From the NCBI RefSeq assembly GCF_001659605.2, contig NC_035168.2, forward strand, positions 5,760,058 to 5,824,057: 64,000 nucleotides of DNA, written 5' to 3'. Below the pieces are notes generated by a model. That model was not told where the DNA came from, made no database searches, and saw only the letters and a program-made list of their open reading frames with translations. Positions 34,976-46,640 of this stretch are shown here, piece after piece; positions within the stretch are counted from its first letter, which is position 1, and every line of letters starts with the position of its first letter. Source of the DNA: Manihot esculenta (lineage: Eukaryota; Streptophyta; Magnoliopsida; Malpighiales; Euphorbiaceae). Position numbers and translations under genes: made by a program.

Positions 34976-36075
34976 CATTTTTAAACTTCTGGAACTTCTA
35001 GTTATATAAGAAAAAGCCATTCTCTATTGCATATATCCTACAATATTTTTTAAAAATTTATCATCCAATAATTTAATATTATCAAAATTAAATTTATTTT
35101 AATAATATTATCTCAAATTTGATATTTTTTTATTAATGTGTATAACCAAAATCCTAATATTCATTAATAAATATTAATTTTTCACTTTAAAATTTAAATA
35201 TAATTATTAATAATTAAAACAACAACATATTATCTAACAATTTTATATTATCAAATTATTTATATTCTTTTTCATAATTATTTAATCTTTAATTTAAAAT
35301 TTAAATATATTTGTTAATAATTCAAAAAACCACTTATTTTCTAATAATTTTATATTATCGAAATTATTGTTTTACATTCTTTATTCAGAAGTATTTAATA
35401 TTTAAATATGTTAGTTTAATAATCTTATCTTAAAAATTTATTTTTTTGTGTTTATGTATATCTAAAATTCAAATTTTTTAATTTAAATTAATTTAAATAA
35501 TAAAATCATTATCTACCTTAAATTATAAATTCAATTGTAAATAACTGTAAAATCTGGGGGTATATGGAAAATCCCTATATTCACCTCCTGTCTTCCCACT
35601 TTTATATATAGTATAGAAGTATAGATTATAGATATCCTTTTAATAATTTTAATAATAGATGTACTTGGCAAGTGCTTATTACCAAACATGTCAACTACTT
35701 ATAAGTATAAGCATTTTAACCAGATACACAATTACGTAAAATTTAAATATAAGCCCTGCGTGTAAGCTAATTTTCATAATTTAATACAAATTTTGACAGA
35801 TAATGTAATGTCCATTCTGATCAGACTCCAGTTCCAGTTTCGCCCATGCAGCCCCTTATCCATAACGAATGTGCTGTAATCCTATCAAAATCTACATAGA
35901 GATTTGTCTTCTGGAGCAAAAGCTAACAGCTAAATTCTCCACTGCGAGCTCCAGCTTATCTTTCTTCCCTTGTAGATCTCCAGCTTCAGGTACTGCTTGA
36001 GTTTCTTTCTCTGGCTCCATAATCCTCTTGCAAAGTGATCATCCTTGAACTTTCAACACCACCAGAACCAGTAAC
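34976..36075. other. AT-rich intergenic DNA and leader of second PPR gene
   Basis: 35030-35560 is simple AT-rich DNA. From about 35790 GC rises; CTTCAG followed by GTACTGCTTGAG near 35990 and the C/T-rich leader before 36076 suggest the transcribed 5' UTR, perhaps with an intron. Confidence 0.4.
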
Positions 36076-37827
36076 ATGATACTGTTTTCCATTGAGTTTG
36101 TTCCTCATAGCATCCCCTTCACCACTCTACAACTTAAGCCCACTTCAAATTCACTTCACTATACTGCAGTTAGCTTCATAAACCCTAAGCGGAACGATGC
36201 TAAAAGTCTGAGAAATCCACAAAAGGTAAGGGTTTCTGCAGAAACAAGACCAACTCATGGCTTATCTTTTGATTTCAAAGAGATTCATCTGATGAAACTG
36301 CTTAATAGATCATTCAGGGCGGGGAAGTATAATGAATCACTTTACTTTCTCGAGTGTATGATTGATAAAGGCTATAAGCCTGATCTAATCATGTGCACCA
36401 AGCTTATCAAAGGGTTTTTCAGTTCAAGAAAAATTGAGAAGGCTACCAGAGTCATGGAAATTATAGAAAGATATGGTAAGCCTGATGTTTTTGCTTATAA
36501 TGCACTGATTAGTGGGTTCTGCAAGGCTAATCAGATTGAAAATGCTAAAAAAATCCTCGATAGGATGAAAAGTAAGGGATTTTCGCCTGATGTTGTTACT
36601 TACAATATAATGATTGGGACTTTTTGTAGCAGGGGAAAGCTTGATTTGGCTTTGAAGGTTTTTGAAGAATTGTTGAAAGACAATTGCAAGCCAACTGTGA
36701 TTACATACACAATTTTGATAGAAGCAACCATTGTTCAAGGTGGAATTGATGATGCTATGAAGCTTTTGGATGAGATGTTATCCAGAGGGCTTGAACCTGA
36801 TACTTTTACTTATAATGCAATAGTTAGAGGGATGTGCAAAGAAAGGGTAGTGGATCGTGCTTTTGACCTTGTTAAGAGCTTGAATTCAAGGGGTTGTAAG
36901 CCAGATGTAATCACCTACAATATACTGTTACGAGCACTTCTGAATCAAGGGAAATGGAATGAAGGGGAAAAATTGATGAGTGAGATGATTTCAAGAGGTT
37001 GTACACCTAATGTTGTTACTCATAGCATTTTGATTGGCACTCTATGCCGTGATGGCAAAAGTGAAGAAGCTGTGAACTTGTTGAAGTCGATGAAAGAAAA
37101 AGGTTTGAGGCCAGATGCCTATTGTTACGATCCATTGATTGCTGCTTTTTGCAGAGAGGGAAAATTAGATTTAGCAATCGAATTCTTGGATTATATGATC
37201 TCAGATGGTTGCTTGCCAGATATTGTGAACTACAATACAATAATGGCTGGTTTGTGCAGGACAGGAAATGCTGATCATGCTTTAGAAGTCTTCAAAAAGT
37301 TAGACGAAGTGGGTTGTCCTCCAAATGTTAGTTCTTACAACACAATGTTCAGTGCTTTGTGGAGCTCTGGAGATAGATATAGAGCCTTGGGAATGATATT
37401 GGAGATGCTTAACCAAGGAATTGATCCAGATGAGATAACTTATAATTCACTCATTTCATGTTTATGCAGAGATGGAATGGTGGATGAAGCTATTGGGCTG
37501 TTGATCGACATGGAAAAGGGAAGGTTCCGGCCTAATGTTGTTAGCTATAACATTATTCTTCTTGGATTGTGCAAACTACTTAGAGTCAGTGATGCCATTG
37601 AATTGCTAGCAGTAATGATTGAAAAGGGGTGCAGGCCAAATGAAACCACTTACATCTTGTTGATTGAAGGTATTGGCTTTTCAGGACTACGATCCGAGGC
37701 TATGGAGTTGGCTAATTCCATTCACACTATGAATGCTATTTCTGAAGATTCATTCAAACGTCTAAATAAGACCTTCCCTTTGCTTGATGTTTACAAAGAC
37801 CTCAATTACTCCAATGCAAAAGAGTAA
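36076..37827 (+). CDS. P-class pentatricopeptide repeat protein (At3g04760 type), probably chloroplast
   Basis: Single-exon, 583 residues. Residues 1-70 are rich in Ser, Thr, Asn and basic residues with few acids, typical of a plastid transit peptide. From about residue 74 to 555 there are about 14 consecutive 35-residue PPR motifs (for example VVTYNIMIGTFCSRGKLDLA). After a short tail ending YSNAKE the frame stops; no E or DYW domain, so P class. It resembles the chloroplast protein At3g04760 as I recall it. P-class PPR proteins bind organellar RNA one base per repeat. The frame is clean and intronless, as usual. It is a distinct paralogue of the gene at 26264, not a tandem copy: repeat number and N terminus differ. 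Confidence 0.93.
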   Translation: MILFSIEFVPHSIPFTTLQLKPTSNSLHYTAVSFINPKRNDAKSLRNPQKVRVSAETRPTHGLSFDFKEIHLMKLLNRSFRAGKYNESLYFLECMIDKGYKPDLIMCTKLIKGFFSSRKIEKATRVMEIIERYGKPDVFAYNALISGFCKANQIENAKKILDRMKSKGFSPDVVTYNIMIGTFCSRGKLDLALKVFEELLKDNCKPTVITYTILIEATIVQGGIDDAMKLLDEMLSRGLEPDTFTYNAIVRGMCKERVVDRAFDLVKSLNSRGCKPDVITYNILLRALLNQGKWNEGEKLMSEMISRGCTPNVVTHSILIGTLCRDGKSEEAVNLLKSMKEKGLRPDAYCYDPLIAAFCREGKLDLAIEFLDYMISDGCLPDIVNYNTIMAGLCRTGNADHALEVFKKLDEVGCPPNVSSYNTMFSALWSSGDRYRALGMILEMLNQGIDPDEITYNSLISCLCRDGMVDEAIGLLIDMEKGRFRPNVVSYNIILLGLCKLLRVSDAIELLAVMIEKGCRPNETTYILLIEGIGFSGLRSEAMELANSIHTMNAISEDSFKRLNKTFPLLDVYKDLNYSNAKE

Positions 37828-40497
37828 AGACTAGTTTCTGTTTTTTCCTCTATATGGTTTTTGGTGTCTGGAATCACCAAATGCCAAATAGGTTAATCCA
37901 AATCTGGTATAGCCTTGTTCTCTGGATGGCTCTAAAGGAAGAGAAAGCATGTGAGTAACACTTTAGATTGCTGATGTCCGTGTATTCGTTAAGAAGAATG
38001 ATTTTGGTAATATGCATATGTTAAAAGCATAAGTACCAGAATGCAGAGTTCGAAAAGTAACCGGTCAGGTAGAGCATAAATACTACAAGGTGATCTTCCA
38101 ATTCTCTGCTGACTAAGTATTGTTTTTGTATTAAATTTTGGATAATATGAGGAAAGAAGATTCACAACTCTGTAAAATGGCTCGGTAGAACAAAACTGTT
38201 GTACATTACAATTTGTTGTGATTTTTCCTGTAAGTGCTAACCGGAGAATTCAGAAAATGTTTAGGCATCAAGCTTCTGTATCTGTACCTTTCAGTTTGTA
38301 ACTTAAGTGTATTATTGATGTGGAAATGAGCAAAACACTGGAAATTACTTATCTTTTCTCTGTCATCTAGCTGAATGGTTGTCCTTCTGTTGCCATATAG
38401 ATATTTCTTATCAATTAATTCTATGTTATGCAAAAAAGTGCAGCTTAAGATTTGTGGATATTAATGGAAACACAAATGTAGCCAAGTGATAATACTGCAT
38501 AATTTTAGAAGGCTAGCTGAAACGACGAGAACTTTCCAGCAGTCCTCCGAAAGTGTTTTCTCAATCTGCCCAAAGTAGGAGCTGTAGTATCCCTGTGATG
38601 GTCTTTTTTCCAAATTCCTGTGGTGTTTATATTTGGGCAATTGACCTTTTCATTGTTTTTAAGACAAATGTTTAATTTGGCTCAACAATTTTGGTTAATG
38701 TTCATACATCAAAATGTGTGGGAGTTTTAGATGTGATACTAAATGTAATTTTTTATTTTTTTTAAATATATATGAAAAATAAATGATATTAAATTATATT
38801 TAATTATAATTAACTGATATATTTAATTTTAAAATTAATAATAATCTATCCGTTAAATATATATTTTATAATTTACCGGAAGATAAATTTTATTTCATAA
38901 TGATAAATATAAAGATTTTATAATAAATATATTATTTTTAATTATTTTATATATATTGTTATTTTAGATTAAATAATATGTTTATTATAAAATATTTATA
39001 ATTATTTTATAAAATAAAATTTATCAATATATTTAATAATTATTTTTTTTCAATTTTAAAAATTAACTAAAATTATATTAAAAATAAATGGAGATTAATT
39101 TATTTAAAATTCAAAAATTTAAATTAAAATACAAAATAATATAAATATAATTTCTTTTTAATCAATTTAACTTTATATTTTGATTTGGTAACTTGCAAAA
39201 ATTAATAAATTCGATGCGGCAAAATACAACTCAATAATGTGCCACAACACTTTTTTTATTTCTTTTATATTATGTAAAATATAATTACATTTAATGGTCA
39301 ATAAGTCAATAACTAAATAGCAGTATTCACAGTACTCATAGATTTAATCTGATTGTAAGTGTATCTAAATAAAAACGAGAGATTTCATATAGAAGAGAAT
39401 ATCAAAATTTAAAATCCATCGATCAAAATAAATTCGAATTTACTAAATAAACAAAACCAAATTAGTCTCTCCAAAACAAACAAATTGTACATGCCTAAGA
39501 AAAAAGAGACGTGGAGGTGAAAAAAAATAAGCCGTTGACATGTTACTGACTTCTCTCGCTTCACTTGTCTCTGCCAAAACACTTCAAACATGCCTTGTAT
39601 GTCATAAAGATCCTGAGCTAAGTTGAAGGAATGAGAATATAGGACCAGAAAAAGGGGTTAGATTGTGTATGCACAGAGTGTATATATACTCTTGTATGGT
39701 GTTTTTTCTTTGACCTCTTTTTTGCTTGTATTCCCAAAACTTTCACTGTGATCATCACTTTTTTAGCAAATAACTCCATCTTGGGGCCTATTCTATTACA
39801 CTCATTTCCTCCAAAGATGGAAATCTTCAGCTCTGGTAGTTTAGACACCTTTACCGACATAGGAGGTACTCATCAATTCTGTAGTCACAGTTTTAGAAAA
39901 GAAATTCATTTCTTCCTAATTTTTTAAAATCACTTAATTAAAATTTCTTTTATATTTTATAAAACTAAACTATTCTATAATATTATAAATTTAATTAAAA
40001 GTAAATTATTTTGTGAAGTAATCATAAAAATACATAAAATTAACATTTATCAAATATATAAAAAACTATATTTATTTGTTTTTATTTTAATAAATATAAA
40101 TAATTTATTTCATTTATATTTGTCGTTAATAACTCGAAGAATAGAGAATAGAACATGAGACTTCTGATCGAAGAATGGAGACTTCTCAGATTTATTCATG
40201 TACACATACCAATATACTAAACCTAAACCTGTGAATGCTATTTTATACTTTGATTAACATTTCAAATTAAGAATAAACCTGTGAGTGCTTCATCAGTTCA
40301 CAGTGCAGATGACAATCTTCAGCCCACACCACCTCTCTCTCTCTCTCCATTGAAAAATAAAATAAGAAAACATGAGAAAATGGAAGAAGACATGAGATCA
40401 GTTTAAGACCAATCACAACTCACAAGAGGAAATCTCTGAGAACAAACCAGTTCTTAATCACAGACAAAATCCCAGCATTTATATTAAAGATAATTAG
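37828..40497. other. Intergenic region downstream of second PPR gene
   Basis: The first 800 bp is probably 3' UTR and flank. 38700-39330 is extremely AT-rich. A SINE-like scrap may lie at 39330-39400. An 80-codon minus frame at 39618-39860 resembles nothing I know and is not called. CTCTCTCTCTC occurs at 40332. Confidence 0.5.

Positions 40498-40534
<37 letters not shown>
40498..40534. repeat. Poly(A) run
   Basis: 37 A residues in a row on the plus strand, 220 bp past the stop of the minus-strand gene. It could be a relic of a retrotransposed sequence tail, or simple slippage. Confidence 0.9.
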
Positions 40535-40535
<1 letters not shown>

Positions 40536-40755
40536 GATACTATGCCAATGCTTTCTCAAGCATTCTACAAAATTACCTCATAGAAACAAACTACACATTT
40601 ACCAAAAATAAAATAATAGGAAGGAAGTTCACAGCCTACATATCATTATATACTTACAAAAATTTTATCACCAACTTCTTCCACAGATCTCTTACTTTGC
40701 CAAAATCACTTCTTCCTGATATTCCCTCAGAATGGTTTCTTATAGAAATTACCAT

Positions 40756-43190
40756 TTAATATACAAAATTCATCCTCTTCCTTCCCTTTCCATTCCTCCA
40801 CCATTCACGATCCATCTGATAGTCGTTCCTTTGAAACCTCGAGGTTTTATACCTCGACATGTACCAGCCAGCACCCTCTTTCTTCCTCATATTCCCGTTC
40901 CATGTCTCCAATTCCCCACCGGTCGTATCGTTGTAATTACTCCCCTGGTTATACTTGTTGTTCCAGTCGTCGTAATTATTCTTGCATCCATGCGAACCAT
41001 TCCAACAGTTTTCCCATTCGTTATCTATCGCTGCAACATTGGATTGAGAAACATTGCCCTTCCAAGGATTTCCATTGTTAGCCTTTTGATCACAATCTTC
41101 ATACAGGGGATCCAAAACAGCAGGGGCTGCCTTCTGCTGAAAGTCCTCTTCAGCCTCCCCCCAACCAGTGCATGAAAAAGATTGATTCGGCAGTAGACAA
41201 CTACCAAAAATCACAACCTCCTCCCCGTTCTCTTTGTTGTGAGGATATTTAGGCTCCCGTTCCAAATCTAAATACAGTTCGGGGTCAATATTGGAATTCC
41301 AGTCAATTTCATCAATGTAAATATCAGGATCAGGCAATGATATGTCACAAGGAAGACCATTAATCTTCGCCCAAAACCGGTTTTTAGCATTGTGAAATGC
41401 TTCTTCACCAGCAGAGTCGTTCCACTTAACTACATTCTCATAGAGGTACATAGATTTTTTGGTTTCCAATAGCTTTCGCCATGGAACTAAACCAACTGAA
41501 TAGCAGAATCTTTTCTCCCATGATGGTACAGTTGGCTGCCAACTGCCTGGAAACAAAGAGAGCAAATCAGAAGCTCAAGTATTCATACATAACCGAAAAA
41601 ACATAATTATTATTAGAAACAGAAACAAAAATCGGGCGTCTAAAACAAATGACAGATGACAAGTAATAGAAAACGACAACAATATTCACAGATAAATGGA
41701 AAAACATAATTACTATTACAAACAGAAACAAAAATCCGGTCTCTAAAACAAATGACAGATGACGAGTAATAGAAAACGACAACAATATTCACAGATAAAA
41801 GGAAAAACATAATTACTATTACAAACAGAAACAAAAATCCGGTCTCTAAAACAAATGACAGATGACAAGTAACAGAAAACGACAACAACACAAAACATAA
41901 GCTCAAGTATTCACAGATAAATGGAAAACCATAATTATTACTAGAAACAGAAACAAAAATCTGGTCTCTAAAACAAATGACAGATGACAAGTAATAGAAA
42001 AGGACAATGACAACGACACATTCAACCCAGAAGGAACTATTTCTGAATATATTCAGTTTCAAAGGCCTTTTTCATAATTCCGTATATATCGGAGAATGCA
42101 ACTAGCTGTCTAATTTAATTCACCACTTTAAGGAACCAGATTCAAAGGAAACATTTAACTCTAGATTCCCAATTCTTAGTCCATTGTTTTCAATCATGCC
42201 TGTGAAATTGGTTCAAGGAAGTTTCATTAACAAAAATAAATTCACATCCCAAACTGACAGTCATCATGATTCAAGACAAAAAGTAAGTCTTTCTTGGGGG
42301 AAAACCATAACACAATGAAATCTTTAACAAGACAAAAAGTACAAACTCTGAAATTCACTTTCCTGATTTTCACAAATCAACAAACACAGTACATTAAGAG
42401 AGTAGAACAAGCTGAAGGTGCCAAAATGGTTCTAACAATTTCAGCCAAAAGTACAACCAATAACTACACATCTACTTGGAGGTTCTAAGATTATGTAGGC
42501 ATCAGAACCATAATTAACTGTAACCCTTCAATAAAATAAGGTGTTTCATCATCAAAGCTATCAATTACACACTATAATCCCTAACTCTTGGTTTGGCATG
42601 ATTAATTTTGAAAGAAAAGCATTCAAATGAATTCTTACAAAATCATACAAGAATTCAACTTCCTCTAAAATGAAAATTTTTTAAGTTAAAAATTATTGAA
42701 TTCTTTAGTTCCAAACAAAAAAAATTTCAAAGAAAAGAATTGAATTCTTATAAAATCTTTGATTCCAAACAAGGGCTAAAGGAAACACCATAACCAGAAA
42801 ATTTCTATTGATTATCACAAACACCACCTCATTGCCACCAAAAACTTAAAGGGAAAAGCAATAACTCGACCAAATAACAAATCGCCAATTTCCCATAATT
42901 TCAGACTAAACAAAATGTAAAAAAGTCATTGTTTTTACAAAATCCATAAACTATAGCCACGTAATAGAACAGAAAAAAAAAAAAAACAGAGGCTCTCATA
43001 TAGAAATCAAAAAAGAACCCACCACAATTACCATGAAAGAAAAAAAGTTTCGAAGAAAATCACAGATTCTTCCTCTGCTTCTTTACAGAAACAAAAAGAT
43101 ACCTTGAGGAGGCTTTTTATGGTTTGATCTTGTCGTCCCATGAACTTCTTGGAAATGAATTTCACCTTTATGTCTCCGCCTGTTACTCAT
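40756..43190 (-). CDS. Conserved-looking plant protein of unknown function, Trp/Asn-rich C terminus
   Basis: Two exons on the minus strand: 43190-43103 (start MSNRRRHKGEIHFQEVHGTT) and 41546-40756 (stop TAA). They are joined at a GT-AG phase-1 intron through CCTCAAG/GC, giving PPQGSWQPTVPSWEKRFC and 292 residues in all. The N-terminal half is basic then well ordered (VGLVPWRKLLETKKSMY, GEEAFHNAKNRFWAKINGLP), with acidic DPDIYIDEIDWNSNIDPELY. The C-terminal half is low-complexity, rich in Asn, Trp, Asp and Gly, and ends in a basic patch (NGKGRKRMNFVY). I see no signal peptide or membrane segment and do not recognise a domain. The longer second-exon frame beginning MLSLFPG is intron read-through; splicing removes it. 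Nuclear or RNA-related roles would be guesses. Confidence 0.78.
41575..42010. repeat. Tandem repeat, about 110-bp unit, four copies, in intron of minus-strand gene
   Basis: Each copy contains AACAGAAACAAAAATC, GGTCTCTAAAACAAATGACA, GATGACAAGTAATAG and ACAATATTCACAGATAA. Copies start near 41590, 41700, 41812 and 41938; the third has about 15 extra bases including CATAAGCTCAAGTATTC. Identity is high, so the array is recent. It lies 30-460 bp from the exon-2 acceptor. Confidence 0.88.
42585..42776. mobile_element. Short Tourist-like MITE in intron
   Basis: The left end CTCTTGGTTTGGCATGATT and the right end, in reverse complement GCCCTTGTTTGGAATCAA, form imperfect inverted repeats. TAA flanks both sides (42582-42584, 42777-42779), matching the TWA duplication of PIF/Harbinger MITEs. 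192 bp. Inside, AAAGAATTGAATTC-type words occur on both arms. Confidence 0.6.
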
Positions 43191-45019
43191 AACCAAATCA
43201 GAAAGGCCAAAACACTTACAAATAATTATATAAAAAAAAAAAGCCAAAGGAACTAAAAACCAAAAATCAAACAGACAGAAACTGGGTTAAAAAACCAAGA
43301 AAGAATGCAAGAAGTGAAAATTCTCAAGGTTTTGCAAACAAAATAGAAGAAAAAGAAAAAAGGGTATGATTGATTTGTGGAGAAAGACTTGATCAAAGAA
43401 GAATCCCAGTAAAGATTTGGCCAAAGAATTGCAGGGAATTGAGGAGCTTTGTTAGGATGATCACAAGGGCAAAGGTTCTTAATTTTTGTTACGGGTACAT
43501 GGTAAGAGAAGCTCTGGCCGCCTGGGGATTAATTTTTGTGGGTATTTATAGCCCTTTCGTTTTGTTTAATTACCAAATTGGTCACCACTTCTCTTACTGG
43601 GAAAGGACCGCGTCTCTGTTTATGGTATGGATTTTAGAAGAACGTTGACTATTCTGACTCTCACTCCTAGGCCTGTGTAATCTTTTTTTTTTTTTAATTA
43701 TTATTTAATTTTTTAATATTGAAAATTTTATTAATTAATATCTTATTTTTAAAAAATATATTAAAACTTTTTAATATTTTAAAAATTTTACTAATTAATT
43801 TCTTATTAATATTAATCATTAAATATTAAAAAAAATTAAAATATTCTCCGTGGATAAAACTTATGAATTTATATTTTATAAAATTAAAAAATTAATATAT
43901 AAATTTTTTATATTATAAAAATTAAATAATAAAATATTTAATTTTTAAAATTAATAAAAAAATAATTAATAAATTTTTTAATATTTTAATATTTTTTAAA
44001 TTAAAAAATTAATCATTAAAATTTTTTATATTATAAAATTAAATAATAATTTTTTAATTAATTAATATTCTAAATTCAATAATATATTAATTTGAATTTG
44101 CTCTGAGCAGCTCTGCTAAGGCACAAATCGTATTTTTTCCAAAATTTTAAAGCTTTTTATATCTAAGATTGTGTAATTTAAATTTTTAACACCTTATTTT
44201 GGTAATTTATTAAGAGAAAAAAGAAAATAGTATTTTTTTATTTTCATTTAAATATAAAAAGAAACTATTACCTCATTTAAATATATTTATTTAATATGTG
44301 TAATAATATAGTAAAATTATTTAATTATATTAATAAATATAACATTTAATTAATACTCTCTTTATTTCATATTTTTTATTATTTTAAAAATAAATAAAAA
44401 TTATGAAATAAAAAATACATATTTTTAAAAAATTATTTAAATATTTTTCATTTACCACTCATGAACATATTAAAAAATTTTAAATAAATGGAGGTAAAAT
44501 AATATAGTAATCTATTTTTTAATTTTTTTAATTAAAAATTAAAAAAATAAAATTTAAAATCTTTCAAGTTTGAATCCTTTTTAATTATTTATTGTAATAT
44601 TTAAATTATTTCTCTTTTAATGTCTCTGAATTAATTATAAGTAAAATTTTGAAATTTGCATTTTAGCTATCCACCCATTAAAAGGAAATAAAAATTTATT
44701 ATTTTCTTATATAAAAAATTATTATTTATTATCATATGTTACCAAACATTAATATTTTAGGTTATTTTTTTTCCTTTATGTTGATTACAATTTTTAAGCA
44801 CTCGAGATCTTCAAAATCTATATTACACAAAAATATCTACCAATACATCAGATTATTATTAATTGAAAAATGTCAAAGGACAATCATGACATCTATATTT
44901 TAAAATGAAAAATTATTATTTAATTTTTGTAATATAGTAAAATTAATTAATTAATTTTTGTGTTTTCAAAAATAAATTAAAACAATTTTAAATATTTGAC
45001 TAAATGCCTTCAATTTATT
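43191..45019. other. Promoter side of minus-strand gene and AT-rich DNA
   Basis: 43191-43660 is probably the 5' UTR and promoter of the minus-strand gene. 43690-45000 is more than 80% A+T by eye, full of TAATTAAT and TTTAAAAAATT words, with no gene. Confidence 0.55.
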
Positions 45020-45201
45020 ATACCTGTAATACCCGGCTAGACTTCGGTATCGGAATTCCTACCGTCCGGTGGGATCCCGGATGTCGGAGACCTCTAGAAG
45101 GGTAAAATCATGTTTTTGTAAAATGTTTTCATGCTTTTAATGGTTTTAAGTATGAAATTAAATGAGTTTTGCATGGAAATAGCATTGGAGGAAAACCCAG
45201 G

Positions 45202-46075
45202 TTCGGCCGCCGAAAGTCAAGTTCGGCCGCCGAACATGCATGCGTTTTGGAGGCACGTTAGGCCCCCGAAAGCATGAGTTAGGGAAGTTCAGGTTCGGCC
45301 GCCGAAAGTCAAGTTCGGCCGCCGAACATTGCATGGATGCGGAGGCACATTCGGCCCCCGAACGTGGCCTGGCCAGCCACTATAAATGGGGCACTTAGCC
45401 GAAATGGGCGAGCTTCCGACCTTCCTCTTGCAAATCTAGTGTTCTTCCTTCAAATCCCCACCATTTTTCTTGAGTTTTAAGCTAGCATTGAAAGTTTTGA
45501 GCATTTAAACCAAGTTTTGGAGCTTTGGGAACTCAGGAGCTCATTTTCGTGGATCTCCAAGTTTAGGTCGTCTCCCTCTCGATCTTCAAGAGGTAAGAGC
45601 CGATTTTAAGCTCCTTATGTGTTTTAAATAAGTTTTATGCAAGATCTATGGGTAGAAATGCATGTTAGGTTATATGTTGAGTCTATGGGTTAATATTGAT
45701 GTTTTGAACAATGTGGCTTGTTTGACTATGTTTGAAGTGTTGTAGTTGGGGTATATGACTGTTTGAGACCCCTAGGAACTTGTATGCATGATTTGGTTGA
45801 GATATATGCTTGATTTGAAGTTTTGGGAGGCAAGGGGTTCATGTGAACCAAGTTTCTGCCCTTCTGGCAGAAACCAGGTTCGGCCGCCGAAGGGAGTTTC
45901 GGCCGCCGAACCCCCTTTGTGGAGGCAGCATTCGGCTGCCGAAGTTGCCCCCGAAAAGAGACTTTCGTCTTTGTCTGGGACTTTCGGCCGCCGAAGGTGC
46001 CGCCGAAAGTGCCTGACTTTCGGATCTGTCCAGGACTTTCGGCCGCCGAAGGTGCCGCCGAAAGTGCCCTGTTCA
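45202..46075. repeat. Clustered TTCGGCCGCCGAA motifs in solo LTR
   Basis: Eight perfect copies of TTCGGCCGCCGAA start at 45202, 45222, 45294, 45314, 45879, 45898, 45983 and 46038, with variants nearby (TTCGGCCCCCGAA, TTCGGCTGCCGAA, GCCGCCGAA). Each has TTCGG/CCGAA arms around a CCG spacer. They come in pairs about 20 bp apart, in two groups on either side of the presumed TATA box, and the block 45961-46075 holds a duplicated 55-bp unit. Confidence 0.9.
45381..45387 (+). promoter_or_regulatory. TATA box of solo LTR
   Basis: TATAAAT within GCCACTATAAATGGGG, the only such site in GC-rich surroundings. Downstream sequence is leader-like (C/T-rich, then GAGGTAAGAGCC at 45589, a good splice donor). 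Confidence 0.55.
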
Positions 46076-46404
46076 GCCATTTCATGCATATCTCTATGTG
46101 ATATTTTCAGGATGTTTTAGGGGGTTTTTGGGGAGTAGTTTAGAGTTATGTTCTAGCATGTTTGGTCCCTCATTTGAGTCCACCTGTGTAGGTTCGGACC
46201 CGAGGACCCCAGCAGTGAGTTCAGCTGCTTCGGTGTTGTCAGAGTCAGCCAGAGGTGAGTGGAACTAAAACTTAATCTTTTAAATTAAATGCTTTATCAT
46301 GTTTCATGCATTATGATTATGCAATAGGATGATTGCATTAGTTTTCACGAATATGCCGCATTGCATAAATTGTTGTTGTTGTGGGTGAATGTCGGATGAC
46401 CCAG

Positions 46405-46640
46405 TTAGTCCATGACAGGAAGATCAGGCCCCATGCTACAGGCCTGGCACAGAGTAAGAAAGACCAGGCCCCATTCTACAGGCCTGACACAGAGTAAGGA
46501 AAGACCAGGATCCCATCCTATGGTCTAGCACGGTTACGGGACTCGAAGACCAGGAGCTCAGAGGAGACCCTGGGGAAATGGTAAGTAAAGTATGTTCTGA
46601 CAAGAAAGACCAGGACCCCATTCTACAGGCCTGGCACAGA
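46405..46640. repeat. Irregular repeats with ACAGGCCTGGCACAGAGTAA in solo LTR
   Basis: AGACCAGG(C/A)CCCATTCTACAGG, or a close variant, occurs four to five times with a spacing of 40-50 bp or more. Confidence 0.75.

Noticed and set aside
26264..37827. The two PPR genes as a recent tandem duplication
   Set aside because: They differ in repeat number, N terminus and sequence throughout, and match different Arabidopsis proteins by memory; closeness seems incidental.
39618..39860. 80-codon minus-strand frame
   Set aside because: No recognisable family, splice context or leader; composition is compatible with chance.
41640..42062. 140-codon minus frame with repeated LSSVICF words
   Set aside because: It is the intronic tandem repeat read as protein; the splice structure removes it.
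45726..46120. Overlapping frames of 105-119 codons on both strands in the solo LTR
   Set aside because: They are open because of the repeated GC-rich TTCGGCCGCCGAA motif, which lacks stop codons; no known protein.
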